A stretch of DNA of 30,500 nucleotides from Gammaproteobacteria bacterium RIFCSPHIGHO2_12_FULL_37_34 (lineage in GTDB: Bacteria; Pseudomonadota; Gammaproteobacteria; DSM-16500): positions 1-30,500 of the forward strand of contig MGXW01000053.1 of assembly GCA_001801495.1 (NCBI GenBank), in the 5' to 3' direction. The position numbers and the translations under genes were made by a program. Of the stretch, positions 24,521 to 30,500 are shown piece after piece. Each line of letters starts with the position of its first letter. The first letter of the stretch is position 1. A model generated the notes under the pieces. That model had not been told where the DNA came from. It searched no databases and worked only from the letters and a program-made list of their open reading frames with translations.

Positions 24521-24548
24521 AGTGAGTGAATGTTTCTAATTGACATCC

Positions 24549-24610
24549 GGCTATTTTAACCTATACTCCAAAATAGACGCGTCCATTTTGGAGTACGGTT
24601 AAAAATAGCC
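24549..24610. repeat. 62-nt imperfect palindrome upstream of ATPase copy 3
   Basis: Two 31-nt arms meet at GACG|CGTC (centre 24579/24580). The outer part pairs GGCTATTTT with AAAATAGCC and AACC with GGTT; the inner part pairs TACTCCAAAAT with ATTTTGGAGTA. One A/C mismatch and small bulges interrupt it. The right arm ends at the base before the ATG of ATPase copy 3. Confidence 0.9.
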
Positions 24611-25771
24611 ATGAAACGTTATTGTGAAGATTATATTTATCAAGATCTTACGAAAAAGATGGTTTTTGTAGGTGGGCCAAGGCAAGTAGGAAAAACCACT
24701 CTTAGTTTGAATCTTTGTCGTGATCGTTTTAAAAATGGTACCTATCTTAATTGGGATAGTGATGAGGATAAACAAGCCATACAGCGTAAGCAATGGCGGG
24801 AAGATAGTCCACTTATCATTTTTGATGAATTACATAAATTTCCCCGTTGGAAGCAGTGGATTAAAGGTCTTTACGACACGAAGCCTAGTAATCAAGAATA
24901 TTTAGTAACAGGTTCCGCTCGTTTAGATGTTTATCGTCGAGGAGGGGATTCGCTTATGGGTAGATACCATTATTGGCGATTGCATCCCTTTACGATTGAT
25001 GAGCTGCCGTTAGGGTTATCTCCAGATGAAGGGTACCATCGATTACTTACAGTAGGTGGCTTTCCAGAACCTTTTTTAACAGCTGATGAGCGAGAAGCGC
25101 GACGTTGGCGTCGAGAAAGATTTGATCGAGTGGTAAAAGAAGATATTCGAGACTTAGAATCTATACGGAATATCCAATTGCTATCTCTTTTTGTTGATGC
25201 TTTACGCAATAGAGTAGGAGGATTAGTTATACTCGCTAATTTAGCTGAAGATTTGCAAATCTCGCCTAAAACAGCCAAACACTGGTTAACAGTGATAGAG
25301 AAGATGTATCTTGCTTTTCCGATTTATCCTCTCATTAAAAATATTCCTCGCGCTATTCAAAAACCACCTAAAATTTATTTTTATGATAATGCAGATGTGG
25401 TGGATGATGATGGTTTGCGATTAGAAAATTTAGTTGCCACAACTTTAATGAAACGATTACATTTTATCGAAGATTATTATGGCTATCATTGCAGTTTACA
25501 TTACATTCGGGATAAAGATGGTCGTGAGGTTGATTTTGTTACGGAAATTAATCATACGATTGAAGATTTAATTGAAGTAAAAAGTAGTGATACCGATATT
25601 TCATCTAGTTTAAAATATTATTCGCAAAAACTTCATCCTAAACGAACAGTTCAATTGGTTGGACACATTAAAAAATCTTTTCACCAAGATCATATTTTGG
25701 TAACCCATCCAGTAGATTTCTTTAAAAATCCTCCGTGGAATAGTCCAAATGACCTCTCAGTTCATTCGTAA
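24611..25771 (+). CDS. AAA+ ATPase with DUF4143 C-terminus (copy 3)
   Basis: A 386-residue P-loop ATPase of the AAA_14/DUF4143 group, divergent from copies 1 and 2. Walker A is GGPRQVGKTT (K28, T29), Walker B LIIFDELHKFP (D72, E73), then LVTGSARLDV (98-107). The DUF4143 part includes VGGFPEPFL and LAEDLQISPKTAKHWLTVIE. The C-terminal nuclease-like motif is REVDF (D308) with IEVK (E322, K324), with PD-(D/E)XK spacing and apparently intact. The ATG abuts the 62-nt palindrome and has no clear ribosome site outside it. The 3' end overlaps the next gene by 23 nt. No function is established. Confidence 0.87.
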   Translation: MKRYCEDYIYQDLTKKMVFVGGPRQVGKTTLSLNLCRDRFKNGTYLNWDSDEDKQAIQRKQWREDSPLIIFDELHKFPRWKQWIKGLYDTKPSNQEYLVTGSARLDVYRRGGDSLMGRYHYWRLHPFTIDELPLGLSPDEGYHRLLTVGGFPEPFLTADEREARRWRRERFDRVVKEDIRDLESIRNIQLLSLFVDALRNRVGGLVILANLAEDLQISPKTAKHWLTVIEKMYLAFPIYPLIKNIPRAIQKPPKIYFYDNADVVDDDGLRLENLVATTLMKRLHFIEDYYGYHCSLHYIRDKDGREVDFVTEINHTIEDLIEVKSSDTDISSSLKYYSQKLHPKRTVQLVGHIKKSFHQDHILVTHPVDFFKNPPWNSPNDLSVHS

Positions 25772-26813
25772 AACCACAGCAGATTTACGTGACTATCCAG
25801 GTTTGGATAGTCATCTGGTAGGTATTCATTATGAGATAACAATAGGTGATTTGCATGGTAATGCTTTAAAACTGCTTTATTTTCTCATTGATCAACAGGT
25901 GTTGGCAATGAGCAAACAGGATTATATGGAAGCTGTGACGATTTATGAGCGTGCTAAATTAATGCTAACGATTGATGATTTAAAAAAATTTAGCGAAATT
26001 TTATCAAGAACAACAACTAATAAACCAGTTGATAAAGTGCGTTTCATTGGCGATGAATTAGCAGATCGTGGCAATAATGATTATCTTACCTTAAAAATTT
26101 TAGAAAAACTTCATGCACATTCTATTCCATTTGAAATTTTATTATCAAATCATGGATTAGAATTTATTCAGTGGTATGAAAAAAACAATTGGCCGGATAT
26201 TCCTAGTTACCAACGTTCTTCGCAAGAGAATATGTTAAAATTGATGGATGCTGGAATGATCCATGAAACAGAAATTGATGAAATCATTAATTTCGTTTAT
26301 AAACCGAACGTGAAAGTGCTTGGTTATCATATAGGCGACAAAAAAATCACGTTATTTAGTCACGCACCGATTGGTCTTGAAATCATTCGGGCGATGGCAA
26401 AGCAATTGAATGTTGCTTATCACGATGGAACAATTAAAGAGCTAAGTGAGAGTATCGATTGTATTAATGCTATATTTAGTGAATATGTAAATAAAAATAT
26501 TGTGCATGATTTAGTCCAAAGCAGAATGGCATTTGCAGAAGTTCAAGAAAAAATGTTTGGAAATCCCTATGAAAATTTAAATTGGAAAAAATTTCCATTT
26601 GCATATTTAATTTGGAGTCGGCGATATGCGGGTTTGCAGTGCCCTGATCATTATCATGGGTATACTATCAATTTTATTCATGGGCATGATCACAAACCTT
26701 CCGGATTGGATAATGTGAAAAGTCTAGATGATGAATTCGGTAAGGATTATAATGATCCTCGTCATGATCCATACATGGGTGTTTACCAATGTTTATTAGA
26801 AGATAATGAATAA
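25749..26813 (+). CDS. PPP-fold metallophosphoesterase, WipA/WipB-effector-like
   Basis: A 354-residue protein with the PPP-phosphatase metal motifs in order: TIGDLHGNALKL (D34, H36), IGDELADRGNND (D102, D106, R107), LLSNHGLEF (N133, H134), FSHAPIGLE and a late FIHGHDHKPSG. PPP enzymes are Ser/Thr or Tyr phosphatases. Legionella WipA and WipB are Dot/Icm effectors with this fold, and the GDELADRGxND variant with a long helical insert (about 50-95 and 145-190) resembles them from memory. No signal peptide is visible. Being a secreted effector is an inference; a housekeeping phosphatase is possible. The ATG at 25749 has GGAAT about 9 nt before it, inside the ATPase gene. It overlaps ubiI by 8 nt. 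Confidence 0.7.
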   Translation: MTSQFIRKTTADLRDYPGLDSHLVGIHYEITIGDLHGNALKLLYFLIDQQVLAMSKQDYMEAVTIYERAKLMLTIDDLKKFSEILSRTTTNKPVDKVRFIGDELADRGNNDYLTLKILEKLHAHSIPFEILLSNHGLEFIQWYEKNNWPDIPSYQRSSQENMLKLMDAGMIHETEIDEIINFVYKPNVKVLGYHIGDKKITLFSHAPIGLEIIRAMAKQLNVAYHDGTIKELSESIDCINAIFSEYVNKNIVHDLVQSRMAFAEVQEKMFGNPYENLNWKKFPFAYLIWSRRYAGLQCPDHYHGYTINFIHGHDHKPSGLDNVKSLDDEFGKDYNDPRHDPYMGVYQCLLEDNE

Positions 26814-28029
26814 TCAATACGACATTATTATTGTTGGTGGTGGAATCGTTGGATTAAGTTTGGCTTGTGCGCTTGCCAGGCGGACTTCTTTATTCATTGC
26901 TATTTTAGAAGCGAAATCCTCTCGCACAGAATGGAATGCTGCAATTTATTATCATCGTGTTAGTGCAATTACTTTGGCATCGCAGCGTATTTTTGAATCA
27001 CTAGGAGTTTGGAATGATATTCAAAATAAACGTATCAGTCCATTTAAAAAAATAAATGTTTGGGATGCAGCTGGAGAAGGCCATATTGATTTTGATTGCA
27101 CAGAAATCGGTGAATCAGAGTTGGGGTTTATTGTTGAAAACAATGCTATCCAATCCGTACTTGAAGATAATATTCGACACTATCCGTCTATCCATTTGTA
27201 TTCATCTGTTACATTAAAGGAGTTGGTTTGGAATAAAGAAAATATTGAATTGTTAACTAACGAAACAACATTCACTGCTAAATTAATTGTTGCTGCTGAT
27301 GGAGCACATTCTTGTGTACGCAAGCAAATAGGTATTGAAGTGAATCAGTATGATTATCATCAACAAGCAATGGTTGCAACAGTACACACTGCGCTACCTC
27401 ATCAACAAACAGCTTATCAAGTTTTTCGAGAAACAGGATCATTAGCTTTTTTACCATTCAGTAAACCAAATGTTTCATCCATTGTTTGGTCGTTATCAAC
27501 AGAAGAAGCGCAACGCTATGCATCTATGGATGATGAGATATTTAAAAATTTATTGGCACAGGCTTTTGACTATAAGTTAGGCCCTATTCAAGCGATTGAA
27601 GAGCGCCATTTGTTCCCTCTATCCAGGCAGCAAGTTGAACAATATATCAAATCACGTGTTGTTTTGGTGGGCGATGCTGCTCATGTTATGCATCCTCTAG
27701 CGGGGCAAGGAGTGAATATGGGATTACTGGATGCGATAAGTTTATTCGATATAATCATACAAGCACTGAATAAAAATAAAGATTTTGCGAGTGATTTATG
27801 CTTGCGTCAATACGAGCGTTGGCGTAAGGCTGATAATATTGCTATGCAAACTGCTGTTGGTATGATCAAAAACATGTTTGCAAGTGATCAACATTTAATG
27901 AAAGTTTTAAGATCCAAAGGATTAAACGCTGTTAATCATATGGCGTGGATAAAAAAAATATTTATTCATCACGCAGTAGGTAATCGAATAGCATTACCTA
28001 CACTTGCTCAAAATGCGAGAATTATTTAA
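26806..28029 (+). CDS. ubiI: FAD-dependent ubiquinone-biosynthesis hydroxylase (UbiI/UbiH/COQ6 family)
   Basis: A 407-residue flavoprotein monooxygenase that hydroxylates the ubiquinone ring precursor. The FAD Rossmann motif VGGGIVGLSLA is at 10-20, the DG motif VAADGAHSCVRKQ around D165-G166, and the ribityl-binding GDAAHVMHPLAGQGVNMG starts at 289. RVSAITLASQRIFESLGVW, VWDAAGEGHIDFD, GFIVENNAI and FLPFSKPNVSSIVWSLS match UbiI (VisC) better than UbiH or UbiF, judged from memory of E. coli sequences. The start overlaps the upstream gene by 8 nt. Its stop faces the MATE remnant across 17 nt. Confidence 0.88.
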   Translation: MNNQYDIIIVGGGIVGLSLACALARRTSLFIAILEAKSSRTEWNAAIYYHRVSAITLASQRIFESLGVWNDIQNKRISPFKKINVWDAAGEGHIDFDCTEIGESELGFIVENNAIQSVLEDNIRHYPSIHLYSSVTLKELVWNKENIELLTNETTFTAKLIVAADGAHSCVRKQIGIEVNQYDYHQQAMVATVHTALPHQQTAYQVFRETGSLAFLPFSKPNVSSIVWSLSTEEAQRYASMDDEIFKNLLAQAFDYKLGPIQAIEERHLFPLSRQQVEQYIKSRVVLVGDAAHVMHPLAGQGVNMGLLDAISLFDIIIQALNKNKDFASDLCLRQYERWRKADNIAMQTAVGMIKNMFASDQHLMKVLRSKGLNAVNHMAWIKKIFIHHAVGNRIALPTLAQNARII

Positions 28030-28046
28030 GCTGACGGGAGCCAAGC

Positions 28047-28403
28047 TCAATTTTTCATCATTTTATTTTTTTGATAGAGTCTTGCCAGTAGCAACAAGGT
28101 GGAAAAACCTATACCGCTGCATAAACCCATCCATAGACCATTTCCTTGCCACTGTAAAACGAAACCAAAATAATAACCTGAAGATAAACCTACTAACCAA
28201 TAGGCAACAATTCCAAAGAGCATAGGAATGAAGGTATCATTCATTCCACGTAAAGCGCCCATGATGATGATTTGAGCGGAATCTAAAAATTGTAAAATTG
28301 CTGCAAATGATAAAAAGGTGAGAGCAAATAGTTTTACGGGATCTTGTACACCTTTTTGTAAGTATAAGTTAATGAGGGCGCATTCCAATTTTATAGGTAG
28401 CAT
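28047..28403 (-). pseudogene. MATE-family exporter remnant, C-terminal quarter only
   Basis: About 110 codons resemble the end of a NorM-type MATE multidrug/sodium antiporter: FLDSAQIIIMGALRGMNDTFIPM, AYWLVGLSSGYYFGF and GLWMGLCSGIGFSTLLLLARLYQ. Full-length members have about 450 residues, so roughly the first three quarters are gone. The reading frame opens at an ATG formed at the edge of the insertion sequence (28403), so a short peptide could be made but not a transporter. The missing 5' part is not on the far side of the IS, where a TA operon lies instead. A deletion or rearrangement therefore accompanied or followed the insertion. Confidence 0.85.
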
Positions 28404-29782
28404 TCGCTAACATTCAAACCTCCAGTAAAAGCCATGTCTTTCAGCATATTCCAGCGTCCTGCCTTATAATAAGATCGCATTAACAGCATTGCATCGGCCA
28501 TTTCTTCCTGCCAAAAAATTCCAGGCCCTTTCAATCGCATATTAACCACTCGGCGAATACCACTCTCAACGGCACCACTTCCAATGGGAAGACCACCATT
28601 TTTTATTTCCTCATATCGCATGTGAGGAAGATGATTTTTGAAAAATGTACGCTCCCTTCTTAATATTTTACTTTTTGTACCTTTGCAAACTGCTTCAATT
28701 TCTTTCATGAAAATATCAAGCTTTCCTTTCAGCAATCGCTTGCGTTGCTTGTTTACCCATTTGTTAGCTTTTTTCTTTTTCCATTTTTTTTGAGTGGCAA
28801 TGCTGGTTAAATGCTCGACAGCATGGTAAAAATCTAAGGCCATCAAGAATTGAGTGGCTTGAATCCCTAAACCCGCAATCAAAATAGCTACGCGTTCCCA
28901 TATCCACTTTGCTCCATCTGATATGAATAATAATTTATCTGCTGCTTCAACGCCTAATTTTTTGAGGTAATAAAGTAACATGCCAAATATAGCATCTGGA
29001 CCATCTAGGCTAGCGTCCATGATGGGTGAAATTTTACGATCTTTTTGCCCATCACTACCTACCACATAAACGATGATAAGCTTTGGCTCCCGCCAATCTG
29101 TTCTATAGCGACTACGATTTTTTTTAGTTTTATGACCTTTTTTATTCTTTCGAATGCGCAGTCGACCACCATCCATGGAAATGACCACCTGTCTTCCTTT
29201 AAATTCCGCTTCTAATGGTATTTCGCCTGCTTTAAAAGCAGCTCTTGCTCTCATGGCAAAACGCCTGCATATCATGCGAATAGTTTTAATATCCAGACAA
29301 AACCCATACAGGGTATTCATAAGACGCTGAGCTTCTTCGAGAGAACAGGCAGCCGTAGCAAATAAGCTGGCTCGAGAGCAAAGTGCTGGCGTACATCTGT
29401 CATGAATTCCTAGTAGTAATAATCTTGGATAAAAACCCTTTCTGCCTTTTAATTTTTTGAGATCAGATTTTTGATGGTAATAAGCGGTTACGATGGTAAC
29501 CGCTGTCCCACCTAACATGCGTATCGTGACGGCACGATGCCCCGTATTTTTCATCTTTTTCGGATACGATTTCGCTAAATTTTTTTCTGATTCTTCCAAT
29601 TCATTACTATTCAACGCTTCTTGTAATTTTATAGCGGCTATTAGATCAGCCAGTTTTTCGAGTGCCTCTGCATCACGAATAGTAATGGAAGACGATTTAA
29701 TTTGTTCAAGCTCAAAAATAATGGACTCGACAGAGGATTTCAAATTTGAAATGATAGTGTCGCTGCTGGATATGTTATCCAT
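28391..29782 (-). CDS. ISKra4-like family transposase
   Basis: A 463-residue DDE transposase that appears intact. Candidate catalytic residues are D204 in VVISMDGGRL, D289 in LLFISDGAKWIWE and E406 in PIGSGAVESGIRRVVNMRLK. LDFYHAVEHL (316-325) and the GSGxVES block are typical of the ISKra4 group. The N-terminal 75 residues look coiled-coil and precede a helix-turn-helix-like LEEAQRLMNTLYGFCLDIKTIRM. GGGAG lies 9 nt before the ATG. The stop codon TAA lies at or just past the predicted left end of the element. Confidence 0.88.
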   Translation of the reverse strand: MDNISSSDTIISNLKSSVESIIFELEQIKSSSITIRDAEALEKLADLIAAIKLQEALNSNELEESEKNLAKSYPKKMKNTGHRAVTIRMLGGTAVTIVTAYYHQKSDLKKLKGRKGFYPRLLLLGIHDRCTPALCSRASLFATAACSLEEAQRLMNTLYGFCLDIKTIRMICRRFAMRARAAFKAGEIPLEAEFKGRQVVISMDGGRLRIRKNKKGHKTKKNRSRYRTDWREPKLIIVYVVGSDGQKDRKISPIMDASLDGPDAIFGMLLYYLKKLGVEAADKLLFISDGAKWIWERVAILIAGLGIQATQFLMALDFYHAVEHLTSIATQKKWKKKKANKWVNKQRKRLLKGKLDIFMKEIEAVCKGTKSKILRRERTFFKNHLPHMRYEEIKNGGLPIGSGAVESGIRRVVNMRLKGPGIFWQEEMADAMLLMRSYYKAGRWNMLKDMAFTGGLNVSECYL

Positions 29783-29797
29783 AACAGAATGCTCCCT
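28395..29797 (-). mobile_element. ISKra4-like insertion sequence
   Basis: The transposase gene is bracketed by an imperfect 11-bp terminal inverted repeat: AGGTAGCATTC at 28395-28405 and, on the other strand, AGGGAGCATTC at 29787-29797 (10 of 11). That gives an element of about 1.4 kb. No target-site duplication is evident, which fits a later rearrangement of one flank or a misplaced end. It truncates a MATE exporter gene. Confidence 0.6.
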
Positions 29798-29908
29798 TTA
29801 CTTGCCGGTAAAAAGAGCTTTTTTAATATATTTCAGCAGCAATTAAAAATAATCATTTTTGGGTAATCCTATATCATATTATAGCGGCTAGACCACAAAA
29901 TTTATCGA

Positions 29909-29937
29909 TTGACGATATTATCGTTATAAGATATCAT
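29909..29937 (+). promoter_or_regulatory. higBA promoter with operator dyad
   Basis: TTGACG (29909-29914) and TATCAT (29932-29937) are 17 nt apart. A palindrome ACGATA-T-TATCGT (29912-29924) overlaps the -35 and spacer, as expected for autorepression by HigA. The predicted transcript start would fall at or near the toxin ATG. Confidence 0.5.
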
Positions 29938-29943
29938 CACTTA

Positions 29944-30225
29944 ATGATAAAAACATTCAAATGCAAAGATACCGAAAAACTATTTAAGGGAAAGTTTATT
30001 AAAAAACTACCGACGAATATTCAACGTGTAGCTTTACGTAAACTTAAGATATTAGATGCTGCTACAGTCCTCGACACTTTAAAAGTCCCGCCCGGAAATA
30101 GGCTTGAAGCCTTAAAAGGTGATCGTGATGGTCAGCATAGCATTCGCATCAATGATCAGTGGCGCATTTGTTTTATCTGGGATCAGGGAATTGTTTTTGA
30201 AGTTGAAATTGTTGATTATCATTGA
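29944..30225 (+). CDS. higB: HigB/RelE-family toxin
   Basis: A 93-residue toxin of the HigB (RelE/ParE superfamily) type, expected to be a ribosome-dependent mRNA endonuclease. LFKGKFIKKLPTNIQRVALRKL, PPGNRLEALKGDRDGQHSIRIN and QWRICFIWDQGIVFEVEIVDYH are the family blocks. The antitoxin gene follows after 8 nt, giving the toxin-first order typical of higBA. No Shine-Dalgarno precedes the ATG, and the best promoter places the transcript start at about the ATG, so translation may be leaderless. Confidence 0.92.
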   Translation: MIKTFKCKDTEKLFKGKFIKKLPTNIQRVALRKLKILDAATVLDTLKVPPGNRLEALKGDRDGQHSIRINDQWRICFIWDQGIVFEVEIVDYH

Positions 30226-30233
30226 GGTGAATT

Positions 30234-30500
30234 ATGACTAAGCGAAATTATCCTATACATCCAGGCGAAATATTACTCGAGGAGTTTATGAAACCTATGA
30301 ATATTTCTCAATACAAATTAGCCAAGGGACTCCATGTAGGGCCTATACGGATTAGTGAAATTATTCACGGCAAACGATCAATAACGGCAGATACAGCTGT
30401 TAGATTAGGGCGCTATTTTAAAATGGAAGCTAAGTTTTGGATGAACCTACAAGCTTCATACGATTTAGAAAAAACAATGATGAAATCTCATCGTGAAATT
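30234..30500 (+). CDS. higA: HigA-family antitoxin (runs off the right edge)
   Basis: 89 open codons from the ATG at 30234 to the window end. IHPGEILLEEFMKPMNISQYKLAKGL is the HigA opening, followed by an XRE helix-turn-helix (RISEIIHGKRSITADTAVRLG) and FWMNLQASYDLE. It neutralises HigB and represses the operon. GAGGTG, overlapping the toxin stop, precedes the ATG. HigA is usually about 95-105 residues, so only the last few are probably missing. Confidence 0.93.
   Translation, partial: MTKRNYPIHPGEILLEEFMKPMNISQYKLAKGLHVGPIRISEIIHGKRSITADTAVRLGRYFKMEAKFWMNLQASYDLEKTMMKSHREI

Noticed and set aside
14411..24610. The ATPase palindromes as copies of one repeat family
   Set aside because: Arm sequences differ between the three genes. 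What is shared is geometry and position, not sequence.
28036..29095. Short match between GGGAGCCAAGCT at 28036 and an inverted near-copy inside the transposase gene
   Set aside because: Only about 12 bases with a gap and not at the element ends; most likely chance.
29493..29846. 117-codon plus-strand frame opposite the transposase start
   Set aside because: Antisense shadow of the transposase gene without family features.
1..30500. CRISPR array, tRNA or rRNA genes, prophage or conjugative modules
   Set aside because: No regularly spaced direct repeats, no tRNA-like or rRNA-like stretches, and no phage structural or transfer genes were seen.

Overview
The window looks like chromosome of an AT-rich gammaproteobacterium, most likely a host-associated or intracellular member of the Legionellales (Legionella/Coxiella-like). 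This is an inference from gene content: an Aquifex-type aconitase, a host-choline-type phosphatidylcholine synthase, heptose-based LPS core genes, the coaBC-dut-algC order, and a PPP-fold phosphoesterase resembling the WipA/WipB effector family. No rRNA, tRNA or CRISPR array was seen, and no gene-free stretch reaches 300 bases.

Layout. 1-398 (-): 5' part of the heme exporter gene ccmC, running off the left edge. 563-3698 (+): aconitase overlapped by a MacB/FtsX-type ABC permease. 3711-6115 (-): a metallophosphoesterase followed by a polysaccharide deacetylase. 6263-8919 (-): pgk and pyk, overlapping by 4 nt. 9052-15511 (+): nhaA, pcs, a sugar-nucleotide epimerase, a small zinc-finger gene, waaF and waaC, with an opposite-strand AAA+/DUF4143 ATPase gene wedged between waaF and waaC. 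15551-19478: an OmpA-domain lipoprotein (-), a YddA/SbmA-type ABC transporter and a fatty acid desaturase (+). 19606-20769 (+): second DUF4143 ATPase. 20849-21291 (-): rpmB-rpmG. 21425-24502 (+): coaBC-dut-algC. 24611-28029 (+): third DUF4143 ATPase, a WipA-like phosphoesterase and ubiI. 28047-29797 (-): a MATE exporter remnant truncated by an ISKra4-like insertion sequence. 29944-30500 (+): a higBA-type toxin-antitoxin pair running off the right edge.

The housekeeping genes cover central carbon metabolism (acn, pgk, pyk), cofactor and nucleotide supply (coaBC, dut, ubiI), and envelope construction (pcs, desaturase, epimerase, waaF, waaC, algC, OmpA-like lipoprotein). The accessory layer is the three ATPases, the IS, the TA pair and two unusual phosphoesterases.

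The most striking pattern is that all three DUF4143 ATPase genes, although divergent in protein sequence, have a long palindrome of unrelated sequence ending 0-10 nt before the start codon: a 16-bp-arm inverted repeat made of smaller dyads at 14416-14466, a perfect 57-nt palindrome at 19539-19595, and an imperfect 62-nt palindrome at 24549-24610. A fourth perfect palindrome (29 nt, 21369-21397) lies between rpmB and coaBC without an ATPase. Separately, a 17-nt motif (ACGCGAGTATYGTTTAA) occurs four times, each at or just after a stop codon. I do not recognise either pattern as a described system.
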